DNA from: Euonymus europaeus
Lineage: Eukaryota; Streptophyta; Magnoliopsida; Celastrales; Celastraceae
Length of the DNA stretch: 64,000 nt
Reading direction: 5' to 3'
Assembly: GCA_963580455.1 (NCBI GenBank)
Contig: OY756957.1
Location: 21,803,001 to 21,867,000, forward strand
Shown: piece by piece, positions 1-12,800 of the stretch
Layout: every line of letters begins with the position of its first letter
Numbering within the stretch: the first letter of the stretch is position 1
Made by a program: the position numbers and the translations under genes
Notes under the pieces: model-generated
The model's input: the letters and a program-made list of their open reading frames with translations, nothing else
Database searches by the model: none
Told to the model about the DNA's origin: nothing

Positions 1-838
1 AATGAATAACACATATATACATGGTATAACGTGACTAATACATGCAAGATAATGCATGACATGTATGTGAGTGACTAAACGAGTATATACATGGGTCTAA
101 CTTTTACTAATGTATTCAAGATAAATACGTGAAACCTATATGTACAAATAAAACAATAAAATAGAACCACATGTGTACAAACAAAACCCCATATGTACAT
201 CAAAACTAACTCACATATGTACAAAAAACAGAACCATGTATATACAGTAAAGAAAAACATCATATATACAAACAAAGTACAATCATGTATGTACTAGCAG
301 AACAACATATGTGCAGAAAAGCATAACAACAATATGTACCACACGATAAGGTTAAGTAGTTTCCCGTGTCTTATAATTCTATGGTCATTGGTTATGGAAA
401 ATCTAGGCTCCCGACTTATCCCCCGCCAGTGTCCATTGTTGGAATAGCCTAGGTCCCCCTTAATAGAGGAGTAGGCCGAGTGAGAATTTTTCGCGAGTCT
501 ACACAGAGATTGGAATCCCTCAAAGGTCTCATTTACTTCATCATCTCCTAAGGGTATTGAGCCCTAGTTGTTGGACTCTTGAAAATATATAGTAAACAAT
601 GTGTGAGGACAATAATATAAAAAAGCTCACAAAACATGTCAACAATACAACATTTTTTATTTTAAAAGTAATAAGAACATATCAATCAAAATTTAAAGAA
701 ATAAAACACTAAATATCTTTAATTCAAAAACAACAAAAACAGATAATGAGATAAGAAAAATTAAATTTAGAAGGCCCAACTCACTAGTTTTTTTTAAAAG
801 AAATATATATATTTAAAAAACTAATTTTTTCCAATGAA
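1..838. other. Gene-free AT-rich sequence
   Basis: I see no convincing coding region. The stretch is AT-rich with short repeated words around 'catatgtaca' and 'acatgtatgt'. The segment at about 355-560 is less AT-rich and reads like LTR or retrotransposon leader DNA, but I cannot assign it to a family. Confidence 0.4.
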
Positions 839-1035
839 GTCGCCAGTCGTCGCAACCGGTTTTGCGAAAGGATTTTTTAAAAGAAAAATATTAAAAATAA
901 AAGAAGTCGCCACAAATTATAATGCGTGCAATTGGTCACCATAAACGTATTTTTGGTCTGCGAAAAATCCAGAAAAATGGGTAAGTGAGTTTGATACGTA
1001 TGGGGAAGGTGTAAGACACCCCACAACGTTTGTTT
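839..1035. repeat. LTR-retrotransposon leader-like repeat
   Basis: The segment contains a 'gaagtcgcca' word twice (839 and 905), then 'ccagaaaaatgggtaagtga' and 'ggggaaggtgtaagacaccc'. This phrase order (gtcgccac, aaaatgggt, ggaaggtnttagcaccc) recurs in dicot genomes next to large Ty3/gypsy LTRs. The family assignment rests on remembered motif order, not alignment, and no coding part of such an element lies nearby. Confidence 0.4.
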
Positions 1036-2130
1036 TAAACACAGTTGTCAATTTAACTTTTATCATCCCGTTAAATGATTTTAAGAAAAACATTAATTGT
1101 GACAAAAATACGTATATAGGGTAAAATAATTATACAAAAATTATATCAAAATAGGATAAAATAATTTTTTAGAAAATATAAAAACTATATCGAAAGTCTA
1201 ATATTGAGGTTCATGAAATTCTTCCATCTAATGGTCAAATTTTCGAGAAACACTCTCACCTCAAGAATCTTTCTGAAGGTGCATCCAATGCATTCCCCAA
1301 ATTAATTATATCGTAGGTTAAGACTTTCGATATAATTTTTATACATAAATAAAACATACAATATCTATGTTTAAAATAAAATAAAAATAAAAATAAAAAC
1401 AAATAAAATAATAATGAATAAAAATAAAAAAACAAAAACAAAAAATAAAAAAATAAAACGAAAAAATGAAAATGAAAATACAAAAAGAATAATGAAAAAA
1501 TACAAAAAATAATAATGAATAAAAAAATAAAAAAGAAAAACGAAAATTAAAAAAAAATAAAAAAAATAAGAATAAAAATAAAATGCTGAGAACCGAGTTT
1601 TTGTAGATTAAACGATATTGAAATTATCGTTAATCCCGTAATCAAACATATTAACATATTAAATCATATAATTGACGCATAAATCAAATAACATCAAATC
1701 ATTCATATAATTGGCATATAATCATGAAGATAGCATATTTCAAACAAATAACACATTAATGACATATTGAACAAAAAAAATGGATGGGCCTCAGTTCCTT
1801 TTTTTATTGACAATCGATCATTTCAATCATACTATTAAATTAGAATGATAGAAAGTTATAATTAATTGCCTTAAGAAATTAATATATTAAAGGTGTCATA
1901 TTATATATAAACATATATCACATGAACACAACATCTCGTCCACATAATTAACCACTCCGAGTCCTGCTCGCTCAACGAATAATAAGAATTTCATTAATTG
2001 ATTGAATAGTTGTAGCACCTGAAGTTCCTGCCTAGGTGGTAGGGTAATGAAGAAAAGGCAAAAAGAAAAAGGAGTCATCTCATACACCATCACATATTAC
2101 AACCAATAACATATATCTACTCATATATGC
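1036..2130. other. Gene-free, includes A-rich low-complexity tract (1371-1600)
   Basis: There is no supportable gene. Between about 1371 and 1600 the + strand is almost pure A with scattered T, G and C (aaaataaaaat-type words), so open frames on the other strand are low-complexity artefacts rich in Phe and Leu. The rest is AT-rich intergenic or decayed repeat DNA. Confidence 0.6.
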
Positions 2131-2170
2131 ATGCATCATAATCCATTCATATATTACACCTGCATATCAC

Positions 2171-2209
2171 TACACGCACACACACGCACACGCACACACA
2201 CACACTATA

Positions 2210-2252
<43 letters not shown>
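2171..2252. repeat. Compound microsatellite (AC)n-(TA)n
   Basis: An imperfect CA/CG-interrupted (AC)n tract is followed directly by an uninterrupted (TA)n tract of about 20 units. Length polymorphism between individuals is expected. Confidence 0.95.
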
Positions 2253-2254
<2 letters not shown>

Positions 2255-2339
2255 CATTCATTCACGCACAGGACCATATATATACATATATCATACGAAC
2301 ATATCCAAGTATATGCATGCAATCAAGAAAAAACAGTAG

Positions 2340-2368
2340 GTATATATATATATGTGTGTGTGTGTGTG
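2340..2368. repeat. Compound microsatellite (TA)n-(TG)n
   Basis: A short (TA)n run passes into (TG)n. It lies about 90 bases after the larger AC/TA microsatellite and partly mirrors it. Confidence 0.9.
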
Positions 2369-2399
2369 AGGTTGATACCTCTAGTGACAGTGATAATTA

Positions 2400-3194
2400 A
2401 ATGAGATAGTTGGTGAAAGTAGCAAGGTGAGGTGATATTCGGGTAAGCTAATAGATGATGGTGATAGGTTCTGACAAAGAAAGCTTTTGGGTGGCTCTAG
2501 TTGGATGGGTGGAGATGATGGCTTGCTGGTGACTCAAGATTTCAGATAGCAGTAATCGTGAGCTTGGGACGAAGGAGACTGGGTGGTGGTTCAGTGAAGT
2601 CAAAAGTAGGGATTAGGTCCATGAAGACCACGTGAGAGAGTAGATAAAAAGTGAGAGAATTGGCTCCTTTTTCTCTGGAATTCCCCCTCTATTTATAAGA
2701 AAATATTGGCTTGATTCCCTTCAATCAATCATGATTTCTTCCCCCTAATCTCTACTTGAAATCCTTCTAATTCTCCCTAGGAATCACTCTAACTCCTTCT
2801 TTCCATTTGTTTGCCGGCATCTCTCTCTCTTTCCCCTTTTTCCGGCGCCTCTCTCGCTCTTTCCTTTTTCTCTTCCAGTAACGAAACTATCTCCTCAACC
2901 CTAGCCGTCACCCCTTTCTCCCCTTTTTCATTTTCGTATCTTATGACCTGCAAGTGAAGAAGAAAGAGACATGGGCTGGGCCAAGGCCTTGGGGTCTTCA
3001 AATTATCTACTTGGGCCTACCTTAAGTCTTCAATTAAGATGATGGGTTGAGTGGCCCAAAATGATGAAGAGAGGCTCTTGTAATTTTTGGACTGAAAATG
3101 TTTATGAGCCATGGGCTTGAGTTAGTAATTGGTGCTTTAGGCTTGGAGCAAAAATGGGGCACAACAAGTCCATTATCTATATTGCATGTCATAA
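2400..3194. other. Gene-free, possible LTR promoter region
   Basis: No coding region is supported. A TATA-like 'ctatttataagaaa' stands at about 2688-2701 after a pyrimidine-rich stretch, and the segment ends near 'aaaatggggcacaacaagtc' (about 3152-3171), which resembles the end of a large plant LTR. Together with 839-1035 this could be one decayed LTR, but I found no target duplication. Confidence 0.3.
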
Positions 3195-3719
3195 TTTAAA
3201 CCCAAGAATGTGAATGATGCATTGAACGATGAATATTTGATTAATGTCATGTATGAGAAAATGAATTAATTTACTCGCAATAATGTGTGGACACTTGTTT
3301 CTAGGCCAAAAAATGTCAATATCATTAGAACAAAATGAATCATCAAAAATAAATCAGATGAGAATGTCATCTCTTTATCCACAGCCGCGGCTAAATACAT
3401 TGTTGCTGGAAGTTGTTGCACACGACTACTACTTTGGATGAAATAGATGCTATGCGACTCCAAGTTCAATTAGGAAAATATGACTGTGTTTTGCTATAAA
3501 ATGAGTGCTATTAACACTTTTAAAAATCCTATTCAACATTCTTGGACCATGCATATAGATATTCATCATCATTTCATTCGTGATCTTGTTGAATGTAAGA
3601 CTGTGTCTTTTGAATACATTGCAACTGAAAACTATCTGGCTGATATTTTTACTAAACCCTTAGACAAGCAACGGTTTGCATTCCTAACAAATGCACTAGG
3701 GGTTGTATTTATAGAGTAG
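3195..3719 (+). pseudogene. Ty1/copia polyprotein, internal-deletion derivative
   Basis: One reading frame (first clear codon 3201) runs from the start of a copia reverse transcriptase ('VNDALNDEYLINVMYEKMN', then 'NNVWTLVSRPKNVNIIRTK') directly into the copia RNase H ('STAAAKYIVAGSCCTRLLWM' near 3376-3440). It continues to the RNase H end ('ENYLADIFTKPLDKQRFAFL'). About 200 residues of RT, including the YVDD region, are missing, yet the frame is kept across the join near 3370-3378. Four in-frame stops follow, at least three of them at expected Trp or Gln codons, as C-to-T or G-to-A decay would give. The RNase H tail is of the kind found in SIRE/Tork-type copia elements. It cannot be functional. 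Confidence 0.85.
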
Positions 3720-4389
3720 ACTTATAGTTTCTTTGAGGTAACAAGTTGTGTGGGATATCTGCTTTAGTTCTTGATCGAAGTAGTAATAACACTAGGGTCC
3801 CTAATTCCTCCGTCACCTATCCAATTCCACTCTCTTGACTTATCAATCCGTAATTACTACTAATTATTGACAATCGGTCTCCCTTATCTATTCAGTGCTC
3901 CATTTCTGGTTACACTAAAAGTATTCTTATCACTAACCCTGATTATCACTAACATTCGGATTTAAGTGACAAAAACTCATTAAGATTGGTGGATAATCAC
4001 ATAACAATTGCACAAGACATGTCCTTATGTTCCTATGGTACATGAACCCTATAGTATCTATGGCAAGATGCAATTCCTAGATTTCTCTTTCTGATTTCAA
4101 TCCAAGCATCAAATCAATTGAATGGTGATTAAACATGTAAATATTTTAATTTTTAGTAAAAATACTGATTAGTATTTTTTATGTTGATTTGTAGTGTAAA
4201 ATCTATTCATTAATAAATAATTATAATTAATTTAATTAGGTAGAATAAAAATGCCCCAATAGGTAAATTGTCACGAGCATATATGCTACCAGCAAAAAAA
4301 CTAACTAAACACTCACAACATTTGAACTAACATATATGCCAGCATTTAAACCAGTATATATGCTACTCTAAAAATTGTTTACCAAACGA
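3720..4389. other. Gene-free stretch after copia remnant
   Basis: I see no gene. The stretch lies between the RNase H end of a copia remnant and a copia-type LTR, so it is probably decayed 3' internal sequence of such an element (these often carry a long region after pol). Short repeats of 'atatatgct' and 'ccagca' appear at about 4280-4370. Confidence 0.4.
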
Positions 4390-6045
4390 TGTCGTATTGA
4401 TTGACCTATGTGCAAGCATTGAAACTCTTTGAGCTTACAAGCAACAATGAGGTTCCTTATCACCTATTTCATAGTAGGTGCAATAAATTGAGTATCATGA
4501 GCATATTGGAGCTAAATATTACTAAGAAAATTTATGCATTATTTGTTAAATTTTGAGCATGGTCAACTTTATTTGGGAAAATTTTGAATTCTCTTGAGCA
4601 AAAGAAATTTCTTCCAGCCGTGTAAATTAAGTTTTTTTACTGGAGAATTAATATCCCCAAACAATCCTTTTTTTATTATTATGCCAAAAAGTACAAATTT
4701 TCAATCATTTCTCTCTTTTGCCCCCCATGGTATAAATGTTGTTATAATGTCTATCACGCATTATTGGTGCAATCAAACAAGCCTAAGCCAAAGAACATAT
4801 TTTTGCACAACAAGTTCCAACTTGTCTATTATGGATGGTGGAGGTTGAATTGATTCAAATTTTCAGGGGTCGCGATTAGAAGAAGAAAGAATGACTAAGA
4901 TCAAGATCCACTTCTCATCAAAGGGCAAAGATTATTTTGTTTTGCGAGACAAGAGAGAGGGTTGGCTAGTTTGAGAAAAGTGGAAGAACATTTACAAAAA
5001 AATTGGCTAAGTCTTTGAGCTTGAAATCCTCTCAACATCATCATCTTCAATCTTTGTTCTCCTCAAGATCTCTTTGAGACAATCTTACTACAATCATTCA
5101 AGTCTTTATTCTTCCATTTCAAGAGATCAAAACAAGTTCTTGGACACCATTTTTCTAGTGAACCTGCAAGGTCATATTTGGGTGTTCAAGTTCATCTTCT
5201 TCAAAAAAAGCTTCTCCAAAACCTATCATCTATCCTTTGGAGCTTTGTGTGAGATTTCTAGTGAGTTGCTACATTTTGAGCTAAAACTCTCATCCTACAT
5301 GTGAGCATCCTCTAGTCATTGTTAGAGTTCCCTAACCAAAATATCTTAGAGCTAAACTTGAGCAAACCTTTGATCCAAACACTTGTAAAGTCCTTTTGTG
5401 CGAAAAACCATTGAGTGGTTGTGTGAGAAATTTTGAGTTACCACTTGGAAACCCTACTTCTTGGTTATCTTGAAACCTTGGTTGTAAGAGTTTGGTGTTA
5501 GCTTGCCTAGAACTATAAGTTGTTGGCGAATTTGGAAAGCCATCATCCATTAGTGGATTTGAAAATCTTAAGCTTGGAAGCTTAGGTAGTGCACATTGGA
5601 GGTTGGACTCTTTGAACCACTATATAACCTTGAGCAAATCTTTACTTGCTTTGTTTGATTTTGTGTAATACTTGTTGTGAGCATAGTTGGATATTTTGGT
5701 TAACTCGTGTGCTTTATAAAAGTTTTTAGGTTGTTGCATGCTGCCCTTGTGTGTTGGTCATTTCCTTGAGATTGCTAATTGCACTAGTGGAGGTTTCTGT
5801 AAACTATTAGAACAAGTACTTTTGATTGTTAGTTTTCTGGATCACTAATCTGTCTGTGTACTATTTATATAGCTTGACTTTGAATTTTGATCTAATTTTT
5901 TTTATCTAGTGTTCATTAAGGTGTTTTGACGTTCGATACCAAATTTTGTAGCATTCTTACATGAATTCATTGGTCAAATAATGTTTACCCAATTGATGTG
6001 TAGATTTGTATTATTGACATTTTTTGTGATTAATTTGTGTTTGTT
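4390..6045 (+). mobile_element. Long copia-type LTR (SIRE/Tork-like), decayed
   Basis: This segment matches, in opposite orientation, the LTR at about 42965-45240. Shared landmarks include the stretch around 'ctttgagcttacaagcaa' (near 4430), the 'aagcttaggtagtg' and 'gaaccactatata' block at about 5570-5630, and the block 'tagtgttcatt' to 'gtgattaatttgtg' at about 5905-6045. The minus-strand copy continues to an 'aattcaccccctcttgtg' end typical of these LTRs, while this copy breaks off near 6045. It may be the 3' LTR of the copia remnant at 3195-3719. Boundaries are approximate and no target duplication was found. Confidence 0.6.
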
Positions 6046-6154
6046 AACTAGCTATTCATTACATATTGTATCACATATTGCAATTGATTGAAATTTGATT
6101 TGGATAATCATTAGAGCCCAACTTTGTGTGTACTTGATAGTTGATAATGAATTG

Positions 6155-7065
6155 TTGAAATTGTCAAAGGAAGTATTTGACAATACTTTGTTTCTTAAGT
6201 GTAAATGTGATGACATATTGATTGTGGAAATTTATGTTGATGACATTTATATTTGGTGTTACATTGGAATCAATGTCTGATGAATTTACTATGTGCATGA
6301 GTAAATTTGAAATGTCTATGATAGGTGAGTTGACATATTTTCTGAGATGACAAATTAGATAAATCTCACATGACATTCATATAAGTGAAAATAAATACAC
6401 TTATGACTTGCTTAAAAGGTTTGATATGAACTTGTCTAAAGGATGTTCTACACCAATGGAGGTGATATCTACATTAGAAGCCGACCTCAAAGGCAAAGAG
6501 GTAAATCAAAAGATATATAGGTCTACAATTGAAAGTTTACTTGATTTGACCACATCTAGACCGGATATCATGTTTAGTGTGTGTATGTGTGCTAGATATC
6601 AATGTAATTCTAAACGATCACACCTAATGACCGTTAAGAGGATATTAAGACATTTGAAAGATACATCAATCTTAGGGTTATGATATGATAGAAAATCCTC
6701 ATTTGACTTGTATGCTTTTAGTGATGGCGATTATGAAGCTTGTAGAATTGATAGGAAGAGTATAAGTGGTACATGTCAAAACCTTGAGAACATGCTTATG
6801 TCTTAGTTTTCAAATAAACAAACAAGCGTTGTCCTAAGTTCAACCGAATCCGAGTATATGACAATACATAGTTGTGTTGCATAAATTTTATGAATTAAAC
6901 AACTGCTTGATTTTAATGTGAAATTTGTTAACACTCTTATCCATTATGATAACATAAGTGCTATCCTTTTAAGTAAGAACCTGGTTTATCATGGAAAGGA
7001 TAAATATATAGAGATTATACATTATTTCATTAAGAATTATGAGATAAAGGGAATATTCAGGTCCT
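6155..7065 (+). pseudogene. Ty1/copia RT-RNase H fragment
   Basis: The 3' half of a copia pol is readable with stops and frame changes. It shows the catalytic block 'VEIYVDDI' (about 6227-6250), then 'YDLLKRFDMNLSKGCSTPM', 'YRSTIESLLDLTTSRPDIMF' (6515-6575), an RNase H region 'SSTESEYMTI' (about 6838-6870) and a tail ending 'HYFIKNYEIKGIFR' near 7060. The 5' part of the element is missing: the LTR before it ends near 6045. Immediately after the RNase H tail the sequence switches into the pre-integrase domain of another copia family, so the right boundary is a rearrangement junction and not an element end. Confidence 0.8.
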
Positions 7066-9810
7066 ACCTGCATGGACAATGATTAGATGGGGTAAAGAGA
7101 ATGGTGGCCTCTTTTATCCCATGGACGATTCTCCACCACATCGTTTTCCTTCTACTATAGTATCTCATGCTACGTCTCAACATGTTTTGACTTCTGTTTC
7201 TACTAGTACAAATAATTGTGAGACTTTTGATTTGTGGCATTATAGGTTAGGCCATTTATCTTCTTCACGCTCACAACATTTGGGTACATCTATCACTATC
7301 AATAAAGACTTTCTTTGTTCTGTTTGTCCATTGGCCAAGCAGAAACGATTATCATTTACTCATAGTACTAGTACTACTAAATCTCCTTTTCTCTTATACA
7401 TTGTGACATATGGGGGCCCTATTCTCAGCCAACTTATGATGGCCATCAATATTTCTTATGCATCGTAGATGTTTATACTCGATGCACTTGGACTTATTTG
7501 ATGAAAACAAAGTCTCAAACTCAACATCTTTTACAAATTTTTTTTCACATTGTCAAAAACTAATTTCAGACTCAAATTAAGGTCATTAGAAGTGATAATG
7601 GTCCTGAATTCCACCTTCCCATTTTTTATTCTCAAAATGGTGTTCTTCATCAAAGAACTTGTGTTGAAACTCCACAACAAAATAGCATTGTGGAACGTAA
7701 ACACCAACATCTTCTCAATGTTGCTAGAGCACTAAAATTCCAGGCTTCTCTTCCTTTTCAATTTTGGGGTGATTGTATTCTTACAGCTACCTATCTCATT
7801 AACATCACTCCTACACCATTGTTGGATAATCAAACTCCTTTTCAAAGATTATTTTCCAAACCACCTACATACTCTCATCTAAAAGTTTTTGGTTGCCTAG
7901 GATATGCATCAACTTTATCTCGTCATAGAACTAAATTTCATTCCCGTGCTACTCCTTGTGTCTTTTTAGGATATCCAATTGGTGTTAAGGGTTACAAAAT
8001 GTACAATCTCCATGATCACTCCATTTTTGTTTCTCGAGATGTTCATTTTCATGAGTCTATTTTCCCATTTGCCAACTCAGCCTTACTGTCTTCACTTCAT
8101 TCACCACAACACTCCTCTTCTAATGATTCACATTCTCCACCTGTAATTCATTCTCCTCCCATTTTATCATGTTGTCCCATTGAAATTTTATCTCTCCTAC
8201 TCATCAATCCCTACTTGTACCTTCTTTCGAACAACCACTTGAGTCATCACTAGTGCCTTACCTATGTCAATACCTGACTCATCCTTCCTACCACCAGTGT
8301 CATCACCAGTACCAATACCTGTTCCCTTAAGAAAATCTACTCGCATTATTCAACCACCTTCCTATCTTAAAGATTTTCATACTTCTTTATTTTGTTAATC
8401 TGTTGCTCCCACTCCTGATCTCCCTTATCCTTTATATTAATTTCTTTCTTATGACAAACTTTGTGCAACACATAAAACATTTGCTATTCAAGTAACGATT
8501 TACAAAGAACATGCTACATATTTTGAGGCTTCAAAATCTCCAACTTGGTGTGAAGCCATGGAAACTAAGTTTAGGGCTCTTGCTCTCAACAATACTTGGA
8601 CTATCACCTCTCTCCCACCAGGGAAACATCCCATTGGCTGCAAGTGGGTTTAGAAACTAAAATACCATTCAAATGGTTCTCTTGAAAGATACAAGGCCAG
8701 ACTAGTGGCTAAAGGATACACACAAGAATATGGCATCGACTATGTTGACACTTTTCACCCATTGCTAAAATCACTACTATTCAATTGATTCTTGCCTTAT
8801 CTTTTGCCCATGGTTGGCTTCTTTATCAGTGTGATGTCAACAATGCTTTTTTACACAGTGACTTGACAAAGGAGGTTTACATGTCACCACCTCCAGGTCT
8901 GTCGATTCTAGGGGGATTAACAAGCTAGTATGCATATTGAACAAGTCTTTATATGGACTGAAATAGGCTTCTGGACAATGGTTCTCGAAGTTATCTTATT
9001 TTCTTCTCTTTCATGGATTCAAGCAATCCAAATCAGACTATTCACTCTTCACATTAAAGAGGACTTCTGCATAAGCTTTCTTGGTTCTATAGTTTATGTA
9101 GACGACATCATTTTGGCTAGTAGTGATGAAATTGAAATCCAGTTTATCAAAAGGATGCTTCATGATTAGTTTAAAATAAAGGATCTTGGCCACTTAAAGT
9201 ATTTCCTTGGCCTTGAAGTGGCACGTTCCAAGACTAGCATCTCCTTATCACAACACAATACATTTTTACAAGATTCTGGCTATCTAGCTTCTAAACCTGT
9301 TCACTTTCCAATGGATACTACTGTCCGAATTGCACAGGCTATGACTACAGATGTTTTACTTTTAGACAGCTCCCAATATAGACGTTTAGTGGGCAGATTA
9401 CTTTATTTGACATCCACTAGACCTGATATTACTTATGATGTCCAGCAACTTAGCCAGTTTCTTGCTCGCCCTACTGAGTTACATATGCAAGCTGCATATA
9501 GAGAGTACTTCGATACCTTAAGGAATCTTCTTTCCAGCACAAAATGCTTTACAACTTAAGGTATTTTCAGACTCAGATGGGGCCGGTTGTCCTGATACAA
9601 GAAGATCCATCACTGGGTTTTTGGACATTCCTTGGTGACTCTTTGATTTCATGGAAATCAAAGAAACAAACTACTGTGTCACGATCCTCTGCAGAGGTTG
9701 AATAACGTGCCTTAGCTACTGCCACATATGAGATAGTTTGGTTAAGATATTCGCTGAATGATCTAGGTGTTTTTCATGCCAAACCAGCATTATTATTCTG
9801 CAATAGTAAA
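7066..9810 (+). pseudogene. Ty1/copia element (third), gag-pre-integrase to RNase H, interrupted
   Basis: Domains in order: GAG-pre-integrase zinc finger ('FDLWHYRLGHLSSSRSQHL' with 'CSVCPLAKQKRLSF', 7229-7360); integrase core ('RSDNGPEF' near 7590, '[17 protein letters not shown]' at 7692-7740, '[15 protein letters not shown]'); C-terminal integrase region ('[19 protein letters not shown]'); RT (about 8530-9330, 'VYVDDIILASSDE' at about 9094-9130); and the start of RNase H ('DTRRSITGF' near 9600). Frameshifts and stops occur throughout. At 9810 the RNase H is cut by LTR A and resumes at 14372 in the same sense. No gag or 5' LTR precedes it; the left edge at about 7066 is a junction with another copia family. 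Confidence 0.88.
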
Positions 9811-12800
9811 TGTAACGCCTTGACCCACGAAAACCCTAATTCACGAGTCCGTAGACTAGAACGCTATTCCTACTATTCCACTTGTCTACACCTTGAGCCC
9901 AATTATTACACATAAAGATAACTACTAACAATTCATACCTAAATATAAATTATCTTAAACAAACAACATAAATGATTAACTTAAACAACCTCAATTAATA
10001 ATATATTATTAATCATACTGAATTGCATATGGTCTTACCACTTTCACAACCCTACAGTCACAATCGAATTGGAACCTACAATAATTGTCCCTTCATCGTG
10101 GATAATTGCTTATCTAAAGAACTTCAAAGCTTCTACCTACCACGCATAACATAAATTCGCAACCATTTACACTCAAGTCATCGATTTACTACTTCCGTTA
10201 CATGAACATCCTCACTGTGGATCCACGGCATCACCATCAACAGTCCAATCAACATATTTAGTAGAAGCATCATTCCCTACATCACGGAACATAGTGAGCT
10301 GAGGTCCAGCAAGTAATACTTATGCATGAATGCACATGGACTTTATCTTTAGAAAACAATTAGTCATTTAAATAATTTCTTTTCCAGTACTCGGGTCCTT
10401 TACCTAGGTAAACTGCTATAGAGCAACCGGTCAGGATTTCCATCAATGCTCTACCTGTCATGCCTCGACCCGCCGGCACGTGACGTGTAGCTAAACCACA
10501 CTCCCGACTCTTTCTTTTTCAAAACTCAACAAAATATTTTAAATAATATAATTATCATTATACTTAGAATATAGGTGTTAGATATATAAGTACATAATAG
10601 TTTCATATAACCGACTGAGACTCCAACTCAGCAATCCCAATCCACTAGGTCCACTCAACCCTTACTCAGCACACCAGTATGTACGCCAACTCTTCTGTCT
10701 TGCCTGCACTCGCAGTCCGACTAGTCACGACCATCTCACCTGAGAATTGAAAAAAATGGAAAGTAGGGGGTGAGCCGAAGCTCAGTAGGAAATACCGTAT
10801 TCACACACAAAATATTTAAAAACAATTATTAACAGAAGCACGACAATTTAATTAACACTTATATTTCTCAACCCGTCTCGAATGCCCGTCACCACCTCGA
10901 ACGACTTCCGACCTCATTGCTAGAAACCAGTTTCTCCGCTTTTTGACCTCCTCGCCGGAAGCTATTTTCTCCGCTTTCCGACCTCCTCGTCGGAAGCAAT
11001 CTACGAGTAAGGAAGGTAGGCACCTTCTTCTACCTGAGACTTGCCACCCCTTCACTATGTGGCCGCATAGCAAATCCTTGCTCGGATTATCACCCACTGT
11101 ACGTATAGGGCCTCCACTTACTCTCCAATACTATCACCACAACTCTCATTTAATCAATATCTCCTTGCCAGTCAAAAACAAGATTCACAACCCATTCATG
11201 AAATTCCAAGTCACAACATCACATCATCATATCATTAGAATTTACCACTTCCATTAATCAGCAGCTATTAACAATAACTTCCAACAATAATAATCAACTA
11301 CAATACAAACAGTGTAACACATGTAAGCTAAATTTCAACCATTCCAGCATGTCAACCCATTCAAGTTCACTTGTTCACAACACTTGAGCATGTATCTCCC
11401 TTCTCCAAACCCATTCTCAATCACATACTCAATCTAGTAAATCGTGACACTTTGAAATACAATACACAAATATTTACTGCACAACATATAGTCACTAGGA
11501 CAATAAAGTTTAAACGAGCAATTTATATTCTTCCACCCAAAATTACCACTTCTAATCCTTAGTGGTACAGCACATTAGAACCACATGCATGACTTCATAT
11601 AGGTATATATATCTATATGTTATCTTGCTTATAATAATAATTATAATGTATCACGCCTGGCCCAATTATACTTATATATATATATATATACAAATATATA
11701 TATCAGGCTGAAACTATATACACAAATGCGTATATGTATAGGTATAGCCATACGTTAACATATATATAATAAGAACATTGCATCACTTGTGAAATCTAAT
11801 TATACCCCAGATTATAACCTTCTTCAGCACCAAATCCAAATTTATTTAAACAAGGCAGCAACACCAAATTAAGGAAACACTTAACTAACTTCACTTAATC
11901 CACATCATGCATAACCACACCAACCCATGCAAATTTACTAAGTATTAAGGCTACTGTTATATAAATATAATTACTGCAACCTCAATTAACTCAACTCACA
12001 CAAGAGACGGGAACATCCCTTCGTCTACTTGCATCAATTTTTCCTCATATTTCACAACTCGTTTAACACCATATCATCAACTATCAAAACTAACAAGTTT
12101 ATAGATAATCCATCACCATTGGTATATCTCAATCTCAAATAATTTCAAATTAACACACATATATCAACAATAAGTATACCATTAGGTTACCAATTTTAAA
12201 TTTTCATCAAGTTATGATATTCCCTACCTCGTGAAGCGTGCCTCATATCCGACTCGAACCATTACCTTTCCGTATGATTTTCGGCACGCACCCGAAATTG
12301 TTCACCAACTTCAGATATAGTTTCTACAACGAAACACGTTTACATAGTCACAAATACACTCAACACCCCTAAAATACATAGAATATATGATCGGACCAAA
12401 TGGATAAACTTTGCCCGAAAAGTCAAATGGGTCAACAATACCCAAAATACCCACATTCCAGTCACCGGATATCACCAACTGGGTTTTGTAGTACTCACCG
12501 AGATGAACTCAACAGTGGTAGTCTCGCATCAAACGGAGGTCGGAGGAGGGAGAAATCGACCATCAAAGCTTGCGGTGGCCAAATCTTTCGAGAGCTTTTC
12601 CCAGAGATATACAGCTCCGTTTTGGACGATTCTTGAACCGATTTCATACGTCTCGAAGAGACGAAGAGGTTGGTACCAATTTCGTGACCAACAGTGACCG
12701 GAAAAAGGAGATCAGAGCTGTCGAAATCCGACACTCGGAAATTGCATTTTTTTGTTTTTTTTTTTCTGTTTCTTTCACTCTCTCGACTTTTCTGATATTT

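Noticed and set aside
1256..1483. Minus-strand frame rich in Phe, Tyr and Leu that looks like a membrane protein
   Set aside because: It is the complement of an A-rich low-complexity tract with no domain.
2131..2400. Open frame across the AC/TA microsatellites
   Set aside because: It consists of alternating His-Thr and Ile-Tyr residues produced by dinucleotide repeats.
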